A DNA stretch of 64,000 nucleotides, taken from DATGZH01 sp035297265 (GTDB lineage Bacteria > Actinomycetota > Acidimicrobiia > Acidimicrobiales > RAAP-2). The notes beneath the pieces are model-generated. The model was not told the origin of the DNA. It made no database searches and saw nothing but the letters and a program-made list of their open reading frames with translations. The DNA lies in assembly GCA_035297265.1 (NCBI GenBank), contig DATGZH010000010.1:1-64000 (forward strand). Direction: 5' to 3'. Shown here piece by piece: positions 34,112 through 42,838 of this stretch (position 1 is its first letter; each line of letters opens with the position of its first letter). The position numbers and the translations under genes were made by a program.

Positions 34112-34885
34112 TCAACCGCCGAGGTAGTCGGCGACGAGGTGGGCGAGGTCAGGAGCGGTGATGTCAGGCACCGGGTCGGGCGGGGGGTCGCTTGGCTTCG
34201 TCACCCCCGAGAGCACGAGCGCGTACGGCACGCCCAGGCGGCGGGCGAAGAGCCCGTCGGTCGAGGGCCGGTCCCCCACCACCACCACGACGTCGTCCGC
34301 CCGCTCGCCCACGAGGGCCACCATCGGCGGGTAGGGCTTCCCCGCCACCTCCGGCTCGGCCCCCGAGGCCGTGGCCACCGCGATCAGCAGCGAGCCGGCC
34401 CCGGGCAGCAGCCCCTCGGGCGTGGGGTAGGTGGCGTCCTCGTTCGTGCCGATCAGTCGGGCCCCGCCGCGCACGGCCGTGGCCGCCCGGGCCAGACGGT
34501 CGTAGTCGAACTGCCGGGTGTAGCCGACGACGACCGCGCCCGCCGGAGCCTCGTCGACGAGGGTGAGGCCCCGCCCGGTCAGGGCCTCGAGCGCCCCGCC
34601 CTGCGCCACGGGCAGGACGGTGCCGCCCGGCTCGAGGAGCGTCGCCGCGGCCTCCGCCGACGTGACGAGGTCCTCGGACCGGGCCTCGACCCCGATGTGG
34701 GCGAGACGTTCGAGGATCTCGGCCACGGTGAGACCGGCGTTGTTCGTGACGAAGAGCGGGCGGCACCCGGCCCCGCGGAGACGGGCGAGCGCCTCGGGCA
34801 CACCCTCGATGGCCTGTCCGGAGAGCCAGACCACCCCGTCGAGGTCGATGACCCACGTGCCACGGCGCCCCGGTGGCCAGCTCAC
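34112..34885 (-). CDS. HAD-superfamily IIA sugar/nucleotide phosphatase (NagD-like)
   Basis: A 257-residue HAD hydrolase. Motif I is VIDLDGVVWLSG (nucleophile Asp and general acid Asp), motif II is LFVTNNAGLT, and motif IV is VVVGDRPSTDGLFA. The C2-type cap with VVGYTRQFDYDRL identifies the NagD/4-nitrophenylphosphatase subgroup. The natural substrate is not predictable. In actinobacteria a gene of this kind commonly sits just upstream of tlyA. GTG start 6 bp from the universal stress gene. Confidence 0.9.
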   Translation of the reverse strand: MSWPPGRRGTWVIDLDGVVWLSGQAIEGVPEALARLRGAGCRPLFVTNNAGLTVAEILERLAHIGVEARSEDLVTSAEAAATLLEPGGTVLPVAQGGALEALTGRGLTLVDEAPAGAVVVGYTRQFDYDRLARAATAVRGGARLIGTNEDATYPTPEGLLPGAGSLLIAVATASGAEPEVAGKPYPPMVALVGERADDVVVVVGDRPSTDGLFARRLGVPYALVLSGVTKPSDPPPDPVPDITAPDLAHLVADYLGG

Positions 34886-34891
34886 CGTGGC

Positions 34892-35371
34892 TCAGGCGGT
34901 CTCGGTCGGGCCGTCGGCGTCGGGGTCGGCCGCGCCCCGCACCACCACGACCGGGCAGTGGGCGTGGTGGACGCAGTGGAGGCCGGTCGACCCGAGGAGG
35001 GCGCTCGCCAGCTCGCCATGGCCCCGGGAGCCGATGACGAGGAGGGCGGCGCCCTTGGACGCCTCGACGAGCACGTCGGCCGGTCGGCCCGGCACCGTGT
35101 GGAGGACGATCTCCACCCCGGGGTCGGGCCCGGCCACCTCGTCGATGACCGCGGTCAGGGAGTCCCGGGTGAACGTGGCGAGCTCGCTCTCGGTGAGCGT
35201 CGTGCTCACGCCGGCCCCCATGGCCTCGCCCATGCCCAGCCAGGAGGACGAGAGATGGAAGGAGGCGAGCACCTCGAGGGGGCAGCGGCGCAGCACGGCC
35301 TCGGCGAGCGCCCAGCGGAGGGCCTCGCTCGAGCACGGTGACCCGTCCACCCCGACCACGATCCGGCCCAT
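34892..35371 (-). CDS. Universal stress protein (UspA family)
   Basis: A 159-residue single-domain protein when started at the ATG at 35371 (GGAGGTGTG precedes it); an in-frame GTG upstream adds six residues. IVVGVDGSPCSSEALRWAL opens the fold and VIGSRGHGELASALLGST matches the ATP-binding G-2X-G-9X-G(S/T) motif, ending with CPVVVV. It probably binds ATP. First gene of a minus-strand group, facing the PH-like gene across about 90 bp. Confidence 0.9.
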   Translation of the reverse strand: MGRIVVGVDGSPCSSEALRWALAEAVLRRCPLEVLASFHLSSSWLGMGEAMGAGVSTTLTESELATFTRDSLTAVIDEVAGPDPGVEIVLHTVPGRPADVLVEASKGAALLVIGSRGHGELASALLGSTGLHCVHHAHCPVVVVRGAADPDADGPTETA

Positions 35372-35461
35372 CACACCTCCGCGCCCCAAGCTACCGGCGG
35401 CCCGGAGGACCGGCGGGTCTCGACCTTCGGGTCAGCCCGGCGACACGGCCTCCCGAGTACC

Positions 35462-35824
35462 GTGACGCTCGTGGCGAGGCTCGAAGTGGCCGGCGGCGAG
35501 CTGGCGGTCCGCCTGTCGGAGCTCGAGAAGCTCGAAGCCGTCCACGGCCAGGTGGCGGTGCCGGTGACCGCGGTCTCGACCGTGCGGGTGGCGCCCGATC
35601 CGTGGACCGAGGTGCGGGGGCTGCGGGCGCCGGGCACCGGCTGGCCCGGACGGATCCTCGTCGGCACGCTCCGCGGCGACTTCGGTCGCGACTTCGTCGT
35701 GATCCACGGACACGAACCGGCCGTCGTCGTGGAGCTCGAAGGCAGCGAATGGGCCCGGCTCGTCGTGACGAGCCCCGACGCCGACGCCGTGGCCGACGGG
35801 CTCCGTCGGCAGCTGCCCGGCTGA
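35462..35824 (+). CDS. PH-like small protein, unknown function
   Basis: A 120-residue beta-rich protein with the pattern LEKLEAVHGQVAVPVTAVS, VRGLRAPGTGWPG, LRGDFGRDFVVIHG, AVVVELEGSEWARLVV, resembling bacterial PH-like domains found as uncharacterised proteins in actinobacteria. No signal peptide or membrane segment. It ends 3 bp before the ABC ATPase and is probably the first gene of the sugar-import operon. No function is known to me. Confidence 0.78.
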   Translation: MTLVARLEVAGGELAVRLSELEKLEAVHGQVAVPVTAVSTVRVAPDPWTEVRGLRAPGTGWPGRILVGTLRGDFGRDFVVIHGHEPAVVVELEGSEWARLVVTSPDADAVADGLRRQLPG

Positions 35825-35827
35825 GCC

Positions 35828-36919
35828 GTGGCCCGGGTCGCCTTCCAAGGGGTGTCCAAGCGCTTCGGTGACGTCGTCGCCGTCGACCACCTCGAGCTCG
35901 GCGTGGACGACGGCGAGCTCCTCGTGCTGCTCGGCCCGTCCGGCTGCGGCAAGACCACCGCGCTGCGGATGGTGGCCGGCCTCGAGGAACCGTCCGAGGG
36001 GCAGCTCGTCATCGGCGACCGCATCGTGAACGACATCGACCCGAAGGAACGGGACGTGGCCATGGTCTTCCAGACCTACGCCCTCTACCCCCATCTGACC
36101 GTGGCCAAGAACATCGACTTCCCGCTCCGCCAGCGGGGGATCGAGCGCGACGAGCGCGACCGGAAGGTGCACGAGGTGGCCGCGACCCTCGGCCTCGACA
36201 CGCTCCTCTCGAGGAAGCCGGCCCAGCTGTCGGGCGGCCAGCGCCAGCGGGTGGCCCTGGCCCGGGCCATCGTGCGCGACCCCCAGGTCTTCTTGATGGA
36301 CGAGCCGCTCTCGAACCTCGACGCGGCGCTGCGTGTCCAGACGCGGGCCGACATCGTGGCCCTGCAGCAGCGCCTCGGCACGACCACCCTGTACGTCACC
36401 CACGACCAGGTGGAGGCCATGACGATGGGGCACCGCATCGCCGTCATGAGCGGCGGGCAGCTCCAGCAGGTGGCCGCGCCCCAGGAGCTCTACGACCGCC
36501 CGGCCAACACCTTCGTGGCCGGCTTCCTCGGCAGTCCCGGGATGAACCTCATGCCTGGCACGCTGGTCAAGGGAGCCGACGGTCAGCCCGAGGCCCGGGT
36601 CTCGGGCGGGACGCTCCCGCTCCCGGGCACCTCGAGACCCCTCGTCGAGAGCAGCCCGGCCGTGACCGCCGGCGTGCGCCCTGAGCACCTGCGTCTCGAC
36701 CCGCAGGGGTCGCTGCGGGCCAAGGTGACCATCGTCGAGCTGCTGGGCGCGGAGGCCCACGTCATCTGCCATCTCGACGACGGGACCCGGGTGGTGGTCC
36801 GCCAGGGCACCGAAGGCCGGCACCCGGGCCTCGGCGAAGAGGTCCGGGTGGCGGCGACGCCCGAGGCAGTCAACCTCTTCGCCGCCGAGGACGGCCGACG
36901 CCTCGAGGTGGCGGCGTGA
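35828..36919 (+). CDS. Sugar ABC transporter ATP-binding protein (UgpC/MsmK type)
   Basis: A 363-residue ATPase. Walker A is GPSGCGKTT, the signature is LSGGQRQR, Walker B is VFLMDEPLSNLD and the H-loop is VTHDQVEAM. From about residue 235 a C-terminal TOBE/regulatory domain (GVRPEHLRL, VIVELLGAEAHV-like) identifies the MalK/UgpC group that energises sugar importers. GTG start; the stop overlaps the first permease start in a GTGA. It may be shared with other importers, as MsmK is in some species. Confidence 0.95.
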   Translation: MARVAFQGVSKRFGDVVAVDHLELGVDDGELLVLLGPSGCGKTTALRMVAGLEEPSEGQLVIGDRIVNDIDPKERDVAMVFQTYALYPHLTVAKNIDFPLRQRGIERDERDRKVHEVAATLGLDTLLSRKPAQLSGGQRQRVALARAIVRDPQVFLMDEPLSNLDAALRVQTRADIVALQQRLGTTTLYVTHDQVEAMTMGHRIAVMSGGQLQQVAAPQELYDRPANTFVAGFLGSPGMNLMPGTLVKGADGQPEARVSGGTLPLPGTSRPLVESSPAVTAGVRPEHLRLDPQGSLRAKVTIVELLGAEAHVICHLDDGTRVVVRQGTEGRHPGLGEEVRVAATPEAVNLFAAEDGRRLEVAA

Positions 36920-37848
36920 GCGTCGTCGAAGCGGTCGATGCCCATGTCGACGTCCGGCGCAACCGACGGCGCCGGCGTCTGAAGGAGGCTGGCCTCGGCT
37001 ACCTCCTCCTCCTGCCGGCTCTCGTGATCTTCGCCGCCTTCACGTTCTATCCCTTCTTCAAGAACTTCAAGCTGGCCCTCTACCAGGCGCCACCAGTCCC
37101 CGGCCTCCCCAGCCACTACGTCGGCCTCTCCCAGGTCGGCCAGGTCCTCAGCTCGACCAGCTTCCTCCAGAGCCTGCTCACGTCGTTCGTGTTCGTGATC
37201 CTCGTCGTGCCGGCGAGCCTGCTCGTCGGCCTGGCCCTCGCGGTGGCCGCCCACCGCAAGCTGCAAGGCGTCGGCGTCTACCGGATGTGCTTCTCGTCCA
37301 CCGTCGTGAGCTCGGTGGCCGTCGCCGCCCTCGTCTTCGGGACGCTCATGAACCCCGTCGTCGGCTTCCTGCCCTGGCTCGGCATCAACCCCACGCCGCC
37401 GCTGCTCGAGAACACCTTCTGGGCCCTCCCGTCGGTGGCCCTCATGTCGGTGTGGCAGTACATCGGGCTGTCGTTCATCATCATGTCGGCCGGCCTCTCG
37501 TCGGTGCCCGACGAGATCCTGGAGGCCGCCCGCATCGACGGCGCCTCGGCGTGGACCCGCTTCTGGCGGGTGACGGTGCCGCTCCTCTCCCCCACCATCT
37601 TCTTCGCCCTCGTCGTCGGGACGATCTACGCCTTCCAGACCTTCGGGCAGATCGACATCCTGATCGCCACCGGCCAGGCCGCCCACCTGCACACGAACGT
37701 CCTCATCTACAACATCGTCCAGCAGCTGCAGAACGAGAACAACACCGGCGCGGCCGCGGTCATGGCCATCGCCCTCTTCCTGATCATGCTGGCGCTGACG
37801 CTGCTCCAGCTGCGGTTCCTCGAACGGCGGGTGCACTATGCCCGCTGA
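36916..37848 (+). CDS. Sugar ABC transporter permease (MalF/UgpA type)
   Basis: A 310-residue permease with about six transmembrane helices. The first (GYLLLLPALVIFAAFTFYPFF) is typical of the MalF/UgpA class. The cytoplasmic EAA loop reads EILEAARIDGASAWTRFWRV. It pairs with the permease downstream to form the channel. The start overlaps the ATPase stop by 4 nt, and its 3' end overlaps the next gene by 11 bp. Confidence 0.94.
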   Translation: MSVVEAVDAHVDVRRNRRRRRLKEAGLGYLLLLPALVIFAAFTFYPFFKNFKLALYQAPPVPGLPSHYVGLSQVGQVLSSTSFLQSLLTSFVFVILVVPASLLVGLALAVAAHRKLQGVGVYRMCFSSTVVSSVAVAALVFGTLMNPVVGFLPWLGINPTPPLLENTFWALPSVALMSVWQYIGLSFIIMSAGLSSVPDEILEAARIDGASAWTRFWRVTVPLLSPTIFFALVVGTIYAFQTFGQIDILIATGQAAHLHTNVLIYNIVQQLQNENNTGAAAVMAIALFLIMLALTLLQLRFLERRVHYAR

Positions 37849-38746
37849 GGCCCTCGCCCTCCCGGTGACCGGGTTGAACGACACGTCGGTCGCCGCCGCG
37901 GCCGCGGCGGCCATCCAGGCCAAGCGGCGGCGGCGCTGGCGCCTCGTCGGGAGCTACCTCGTGCTGACCGTCGGGGCGATCATCGTGCTCTTCCCGCTCT
38001 ACATCACCATCGTCAACTCACTCTTGGAGCCGAGTCAGCTGGCCCAGCGGCCGCCGCCCCTCATCCCGCTCCACCCCCAGTTCCACGACTACCGGGTGGC
38101 CTGGGACGCCGGCCACATGAGCTCCTACATGGTCAACTCGATCGCGGTGACGGCCATGATCGTGGCCGGCCAGATCGTCACGTCGGTCCTCGCCGGCTAC
38201 GCCTTCGCCTTCCTACGGTTCCCCTTCCGCAACGCGCTCTTCGTCGTCTTCCTCATCACCCTCATGATCCCCTTCGAGGTCACGTTCATCACCAACCTGT
38301 CGACGGTGATCTCGCTCGGCTGGTTCAACACGCTCCAGGGGCTGGCCGTCCCGTTCCTCGCCACCGGCTTCGGCACGTTCCTCCTCCGCCAGGCCTTCCT
38401 CGGCATCCCGAAGGACCTCCAGGAGGCGGCCCAGCTCGACGGCTACGGCCACTGGCGTTTCATGCTCCGGGTGGCCGTGCCGCTCGCCCGGCCCTCGATC
38501 GCCGCGCTCGCCGTCTTCGCCTTCGTCTCGGCCTGGAACCAGTACCTCTGGCCGCTCGTGGCCACCGGGGGCAACAGCCCCATCTACACGGTCCAGCTCG
38601 GGCTGAAGCAGCTCTACGGCACCCAGGCCGACCAGATCCCGGTGGCCCTCGCCGGGGCGGTGATCGCCTTCGTCCCCCTCATCATCCTCTTGCTCATCTT
38701 CCAGAAGCAGCTGGTCCGGAGCCTCACTGCCGGCGCGGTGCGCTGA
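37838..38746 (+). CDS. Sugar ABC transporter permease (MalG/UgpE type)
   Basis: A 302-residue permease. After an Ala-rich cytoplasmic leader, SYLVLTVGAIIVLFPLYITI is the first helix; about six helices follow with the EAA loop DLQEAAQLDGYGHWRFMLRV. The C-terminal FVPLIILLLIFQKQLVRSLT is characteristic of the UgpE group ('LTAGAVR' tail). ATG start 11 bp inside the preceding gene. Forms the heterodimeric pore with the upstream permease. Confidence 0.94.
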   Translation: MPAEALALPVTGLNDTSVAAAAAAAIQAKRRRRWRLVGSYLVLTVGAIIVLFPLYITIVNSLLEPSQLAQRPPPLIPLHPQFHDYRVAWDAGHMSSYMVNSIAVTAMIVAGQIVTSVLAGYAFAFLRFPFRNALFVVFLITLMIPFEVTFITNLSTVISLGWFNTLQGLAVPFLATGFGTFLLRQAFLGIPKDLQEAAQLDGYGHWRFMLRVAVPLARPSIAALAVFAFVSAWNQYLWPLVATGGNSPIYTVQLGLKQLYGTQADQIPVALAGAVIAFVPLIILLLIFQKQLVRSLTAGAVR

Positions 38747-38805
38747 GCGTGGGGCCGGCCGTCATCAAACCGTCGCGGTCCCGTCAAGCTTTCGAAGTGG
38801 TAGGT

Positions 38806-40245
38806 ATGGAGGCTATGCACACCGTCGCGGACCCCCGGCGGCGGCGGCCGGTCCTCCGGGTGCTGACCGCCGTCCTCGTCCCCCTCGCCACGCTCTCGGC
38901 CGTCGGCGCCAGCACCGTCGCCGGCGCCGGTCCGGTCGGGGCGGCCAGCGTGCCCTCGTGCCCACTCGGCACCCTGGCCAAGAGCAAGGGGCCGGTCACG
39001 ATCACGTTCTGGAACTCGGCGGTCCGGGCCAACCTGACCACCCTCCAGAACATCACGAACGCCTTCAACGCCGCCCAGAAGAAGGTGAAGGTGGTCCTCG
39101 TCCAACAGTCGAGCTACGACGACACCTGGAACAAGTACGAGGCCGGTCTCTCGACCGGCCAGCTCCCGGCGCTCGCCATGCTGGAGGACGTCCGCACCCA
39201 GGAGGCCGTCGACACCCGGTCGTTCCTCCCGATGCAGGCCTGCATGAGCGCCACCCACTACCCGACGGCCGACTTCATCCCCCGGGTCCTCGCCTACTGG
39301 AAGACGAACGGCATCCAGCAGGGCCTGCCCTTCGCCGTGTCGAACCCGGTCTTCTACTACAACAAGCTCGCCTTCCAGAAGGCCGGCCTCAACCCGAACG
39401 CCCCGCCGGCCACCCTGCCCCAGCTCCTGGCCGACGCCAGGATCCTGAAGCAGGCGGGCAGCGGGATGGGCCTCGTCCTCGACCCGTGGCACCTGGCCAC
39501 GTGGCTGGCCACCGCCAACAACCTGTTCGTGAACAACAACAACGGCCGCACCGGCCGGGCCACGAAAGCCGCCTTCAACACGCCCCGGGGCCTGCAGATC
39601 TGGACCGAGCTGAAGCAGCTCGTGACGAGCGGCGACGCCACCACCAACCCGGCGACCGGCCCCGACGCCTTCGACAACCTGCTCGGCATCGGCTCGGGCA
39701 AGTACGCGATGACGATCGACACCTCAGCCGACCTCGGCACGATCACCCAGGTGCTGGCCTCGGGCAGCTACCCCAACGTGAAGATCGGCGTGAGCGCCTT
39801 CCCGGTCCTCTCGGCCAGCCTCCCCGGCGGCATCGAGCCGGGCGGCTCGGGCATCTGGATCTCCAACAAGGTGCCGCCGGCCCAACAGGCCGCGGCCTGG
39901 GTCTTCGCCACGTGGCTGGACAACACCACGAACCAGGCCAAGTGGGCCGCCGGCACCGGCTACATCCCCATCCGCCGGTCCTCGACGCTGACGCCGCTCG
40001 TCCAGCAGCTGTGGGCCACCAACCCCGGCTACAAGGTGGCCTACACCCAGCTCAACACCGGGGTGAACAGCTACGCCACGGCCGGCGCGGTGATCGGCCC
40101 CTACGCCGACGTCAACACGGCCATCTTGAACGCCGAGGAGTCGATGTACACCTCGGGCGTCTCACCCAAGGCCGCGCTCAACACCGCGAGCCAACAGGTC
40201 AACCAGATCATCGGGCAGTACAACCAACGCCTCGGCGTCAGCTGA
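38806..40245 (+). CDS. Sugar ABC transporter extracellular solute-binding protein
   Basis: A family-1 solute-binding protein, 479 residues from the ATG at 38806 (an upstream GTG at 38749 adds 19 residues). A signal peptide with VLRVLTAVLVPLATLSAVGA is present, but no clear lipobox cysteine, so its anchoring is uncertain. TITFWNSAVRANLTTLQNIT, LQIWTELKQLVTSG and AAAWVFATWL are typical of UgpB/MalE-like binding lobes. Last gene of the importer operon; its stop lies inside a strong hairpin. The sugar is unknown (glycerol-3-phosphate or an oligosaccharide are common). Confidence 0.92.
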   Translation: MEAMHTVADPRRRRPVLRVLTAVLVPLATLSAVGASTVAGAGPVGAASVPSCPLGTLAKSKGPVTITFWNSAVRANLTTLQNITNAFNAAQKKVKVVLVQQSSYDDTWNKYEAGLSTGQLPALAMLEDVRTQEAVDTRSFLPMQACMSATHYPTADFIPRVLAYWKTNGIQQGLPFAVSNPVFYYNKLAFQKAGLNPNAPPATLPQLLADARILKQAGSGMGLVLDPWHLATWLATANNLFVNNNNGRTGRATKAAFNTPRGLQIWTELKQLVTSGDATTNPATGPDAFDNLLGIGSGKYAMTIDTSADLGTITQVLASGSYPNVKIGVSAFPVLSASLPGGIEPGGSGIWISNKVPPAQQAAAWVFATWLDNTTNQAKWAAGTGYIPIRRSSTLTPLVQQLWATNPGYKVAYTQLNTGVNSYATAGAVIGPYADVNTAILNAEESMYTSGVSPKAALNTASQQVNQIIGQYNQRLGVS

Positions 40246-40259
40246 GCGACGCCGAGGCG
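40228..40259. terminator. Strong bidirectional hairpin between convergent operons
   Basis: CGCCTCGGCGTC at 40228-40239 pairs perfectly with GACGCCGAGGCG at 40248-40259, a 12-bp GC stem with an 8-nt loop. It spans the stop codon of the binding-protein gene and ends 1 bp before the convergent regulator's stop. No T-run, but position and strength suit a terminator for both operons. Confidence 0.7.
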
Positions 40260-40260
40260 C

Positions 40261-40953
40261 TCAGGCCGGTTCGCCGGGCGGTCCGCCCGAGGTCGACGGG
40301 CGCACCTCGTAGGCGCACACGTGGGCCCCGTCCATGAGGTGGGCGACCCGGGTCACCTCGGCGCCGGGCAGCGCCTCGCGGATGAACGAGAGCTCGCTCG
40401 AGCAGGCCTGCCCGAAGCCGGCGGCCACCGAGAGGATGGCGCAGTTGTGCTCGGTGATGCGCCAGCCGCCGTCGGCCAGGCGCTCGACGTCGGCCAGGTA
40501 GCCGTCCTCGTCGAGGATCCCCGTGAGCTCGTCGACCTGCTCCTCGAGCGACCGGCCGGCCAGGCGGGCGGTGGCCTCGGCCAGACGACGCCGACGGCGG
40601 GCTTCGAAGAGGCTCGTCACCTCGGCGCTGTCGGGCCCGCCGAGGTAGCCGAGGAGCTCGGTCGTGAGGTCGCCGTAGCGCTTCGGGAAGAGGGCCTCGG
40701 CCGAGGCGCTGAGCTCGTAGCGGTGGGCCGGCCGCCCCCGTCCGTCGGCGTCGGCCCGGTGGGCCACGAGACCGTCCTCGGCCAGCCGGGCCAGCTGCTG
40801 GCGCACGGCGGCCGGCGTGAGCCCGAGCTGGCCGGCCAGGTCCTGGGCCCGCAGGGGCCCGCCGCGCTTCAGGGCCACGAGGATGGCCCGGCGGGTCGTG
40901 GGCATCGCGGCGAGCGGCGGCTCGGGGACGGCGCCGGAGACGGTCGTGGTCAC
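40261..40953 (-). CDS. SufR-like iron-sulfur helix-turn-helix transcriptional regulator
   Basis: A 230-residue regulator. A winged helix-turn-helix lies at residues about 20-75 (LRAQDLAGQLGLTPAAVRQQLARLAEDG). The C-terminal half has cysteines at HNCAILSVAAGFGQACSSEL and VCAYEVRP, matching the cluster-binding cysteines of SufR-type repressors that control Fe-S assembly. No suf genes are in the window; instead it is the last gene of an SDR-queA set, so its targets may differ. The GTG start overlaps the queA stop in a GTGA. Confidence 0.8.
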   Translation of the reverse strand: MTTTVSGAVPEPPLAAMPTTRRAILVALKRGGPLRAQDLAGQLGLTPAAVRQQLARLAEDGLVAHRADADGRGRPAHRYELSASAEALFPKRYGDLTTELLGYLGGPDSAEVTSLFEARRRRRLAEATARLAGRSLEEQVDELTGILDEDGYLADVERLADGGWRITEHNCAILSVAAGFGQACSSELSFIREALPGAEVTRVAHLMDGAHVCAYEVRPSTSGGPPGEPA

Positions 40954-42017
40954 GGCAGCACCAGGTGGACGTCGCCGAACTCGTGCCAGAGGTAGCGCTC
41001 CTCGACCGCCGCGGCGTACGAGCGCTCGACCAGCTCGCGCCCGGCCACGGCTTCGAGCATGGCCAGGTGCGAGGCCTCGGGTTCGTGCCAACCGGTCAGC
41101 ATGCCGTCGATCGACCGCACCTTGCGCTCAGGCGTGACGACCGTCTCGGTCCAACCGCCGTTCGGGTGGACACGGCCGTGACTGTCGACGACCGTCTCCA
41201 GGGCCCGCACGACCGTCGTCCCGACGGCGATGACCTTGCCCCCGTCGCGCCGGGCGTCGTTGACGCGCGCCGCGGTCGACGGGGGGACCCGGTAGTACTC
41301 GGGATAGGGGGGCTCGGACGCCTCGAGCGAGGCCACGCCGGTGTGGAGGACGACCGGCGTGATGCCGACCCCGCGGGCCGCGAGCCGGGTGATGACCTCA
41401 GGGGTGAAGGGCCGCCCGGCGCTCGGCATCTCGGCCGAGCCGGGCTCGGTCACGTAGACGTTCTGGTAGGCGGTGATGGGCCAGCTGCCCCGCACGTAGC
41501 CGTAACGGATCGGCCGGCCGTGCACGGCGAGATAGGTGAGGAGCGGGGCCGGTGTCGAGAGCGTGGCCACCCACAGCCGGACGCCCTTCGGGTGGAGGGC
41601 GTAGGCCGACAGCAACACGGCCCGGCCGCCGCCGTCGAGCGAGAGCTCCTCACCGGCCCGTCCGCCGAAGTGGGGCTCACCGTCGCGTCGCAGCTCCACC
41701 GTCCAGAGCCCCGCCGGCAGCTGGGTCGAGAGGTGGACCTCCAGGGTCTGGCCCGAGCCGTCGATGGCCGAGACCTCGGCGGCGAGCGTGCCCGACGTGT
41801 TCACGACGACGAGGTCGCCCTCGTCCAAGAAGCGCGGCAGCTCGGAGAACGTGCTGTGCACGAGCTCGCCCGTGCCCCGGTGGGCCACCATCATCCGGAC
41901 GGCGTCACGGGTGATGCCCCTCGCCTCGGGCGGAACCTGCGCCTCGAGCTCGGGTGGGAGCTCGAAGTCGAGGAGGTCGGTGAGGGCCCGCGCCGTCTCG
42001 TCGACGAGCGTCGTCAT
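40950..42017 (-). CDS. queA: S-adenosylmethionine:tRNA ribosyltransferase-isomerase QueA
   Basis: A 355-residue enzyme of the QueA family. DFELPPELEAQVPPE at the N-terminus, ARVNDARRDGGKVIAVGTTVVRALE and GWHEPEASHLAMLEAVAG near the C-terminus are diagnostic. It transfers ribose from SAM to preQ1 in tRNA to give epoxyqueuosine. No tgt or queG gene lies in the window. The ATG at 42017 overlaps the SDR stop in an ATGA; its own stop overlaps the regulator start. Confidence 0.9.
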   Translation of the reverse strand: MTTLVDETARALTDLLDFELPPELEAQVPPEARGITRDAVRMMVAHRGTGELVHSTFSELPRFLDEGDLVVVNTSGTLAAEVSAIDGSGQTLEVHLSTQLPAGLWTVELRRDGEPHFGGRAGEELSLDGGGRAVLLSAYALHPKGVRLWVATLSTPAPLLTYLAVHGRPIRYGYVRGSWPITAYQNVYVTEPGSAEMPSAGRPFTPEVITRLAARGVGITPVVLHTGVASLEASEPPYPEYYRVPPSTAARVNDARRDGGKVIAVGTTVVRALETVVDSHGRVHPNGGWTETVVTPERKVRSIDGMLTGWHEPEASHLAMLEAVAGRELVERSYAAAVEERYLWHEFGDVHLVLP

Positions 42018-42754
42018 GCCACCGCACCTCCCCCGACCGCTTCGTCCGCGGTCGCCCTCGCGAGGTCGGCCACCCGGTAGCGGCCGCTCGGCCGTCCCCC
42101 GAGGGCCAGGTCCAAGAGCCCCGGCACCGAGTCCTCGGGCGGCGGTCGGTCCGAGATGTCCTCGCCCGGGAACGCCGCCTGGTGCATGGCCGTGCGCATG
42201 TCGCCGGGGTCGGCGGCGTAGACGGTGAGGGTCGGCTGCTCGGCGGCCAGCACCGCGCTCAGGTGGTCGAGCGCGGCCTTCGACGACCCGTACCCGCCCC
42301 AGCCCTCGTAGGCCTCGACCGAGGCGTCGGAGGTGATGTTCAGGACCACCGGGTGCGCCGCCTGCCGCAGCATCGGCAGGAGCTCCTGGACGAGGGCCAG
42401 CGGGGCGACGGTGTTCACCTCGTACACCTCGCGCAGCGTGTCGAGCGGGTACTCGGCGAGCGGCGGGAGGGGGGACGGGCCGAGCACGCTGGCGTTGTTC
42501 ACGAGCACGTCCAACGACCCCAGCCGCTCCACGGCCTCGGCCAGGGCCCGGCGGTGGCCGGCGTCGGCCACGTCGCCGCCGATGGCCACGAGCTCGGCCC
42601 CGGGCTGGACGTGGGTTCGCAGCCCCTCGGCCGCCTGCGCCAGCGCGTTGGCCTCCCGCCCGTCGATCACCACCGACCATCCCCGGTCGGCGAGGGCCTC
42701 GGCGAGCGCCCGCCCGAGACCCCTCGAAGCTCCGGTCACCACCGCGACGCCCAT
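42014..42754 (-). CDS. Short-chain dehydrogenase/reductase
   Basis: A 246-residue SDR. The nucleotide motif is GASRGLGRALAEAL, the NAG-type motif is NNASVLG, and the catalytic Tyr-Lys pair lies in YGSSKAALDH. It lacks the usual extended C-terminus of substrate-specific members. GAGGAGG lies 7 bp before the ATG. First gene of the SDR-queA-SufR-like operon, which is an unusual combination; the substrate is unknown. Confidence 0.9.
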   Translation of the reverse strand: MGVAVVTGASRGLGRALAEALADRGWSVVIDGREANALAQAAEGLRTHVQPGAELVAIGGDVADAGHRRALAEAVERLGSLDVLVNNASVLGPSPLPPLAEYPLDTLREVYEVNTVAPLALVQELLPMLRQAAHPVVLNITSDASVEAYEGWGGYGSSKAALDHLSAVLAAEQPTLTVYAADPGDMRTAMHQAAFPGEDISDRPPPEDSVPGLLDLALGGRPSGRYRVADLARATADEAVGGGAVA

Positions 42755-42805
42755 CGCCCAACCTCCTCGGTGCTCCGGTCGTTCTCCCGGTCGGTCGACC
42801 AGGCG

Positions 42806-42829
42806 ACCCTACCACCTTTAAGGAAGGGT
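42806..42829. promoter_or_regulatory. Imperfect inverted repeat at the promoter of the SDR-queA-regulator operon
   Basis: On the minus strand ACCCT ... AGGGT flank a core with CCTTAAAGG. The right arm overlaps TAGGGT, a plausible -10 (TANNNT) sequence, and the region is unusually A+T-rich for this genome. It lies about 50 bp upstream of the SDR start. A site for the operon's own SufR-like repressor is possible but unproven. Confidence 0.3.
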
Positions 42830-42838
42830 TTTCTTGTT

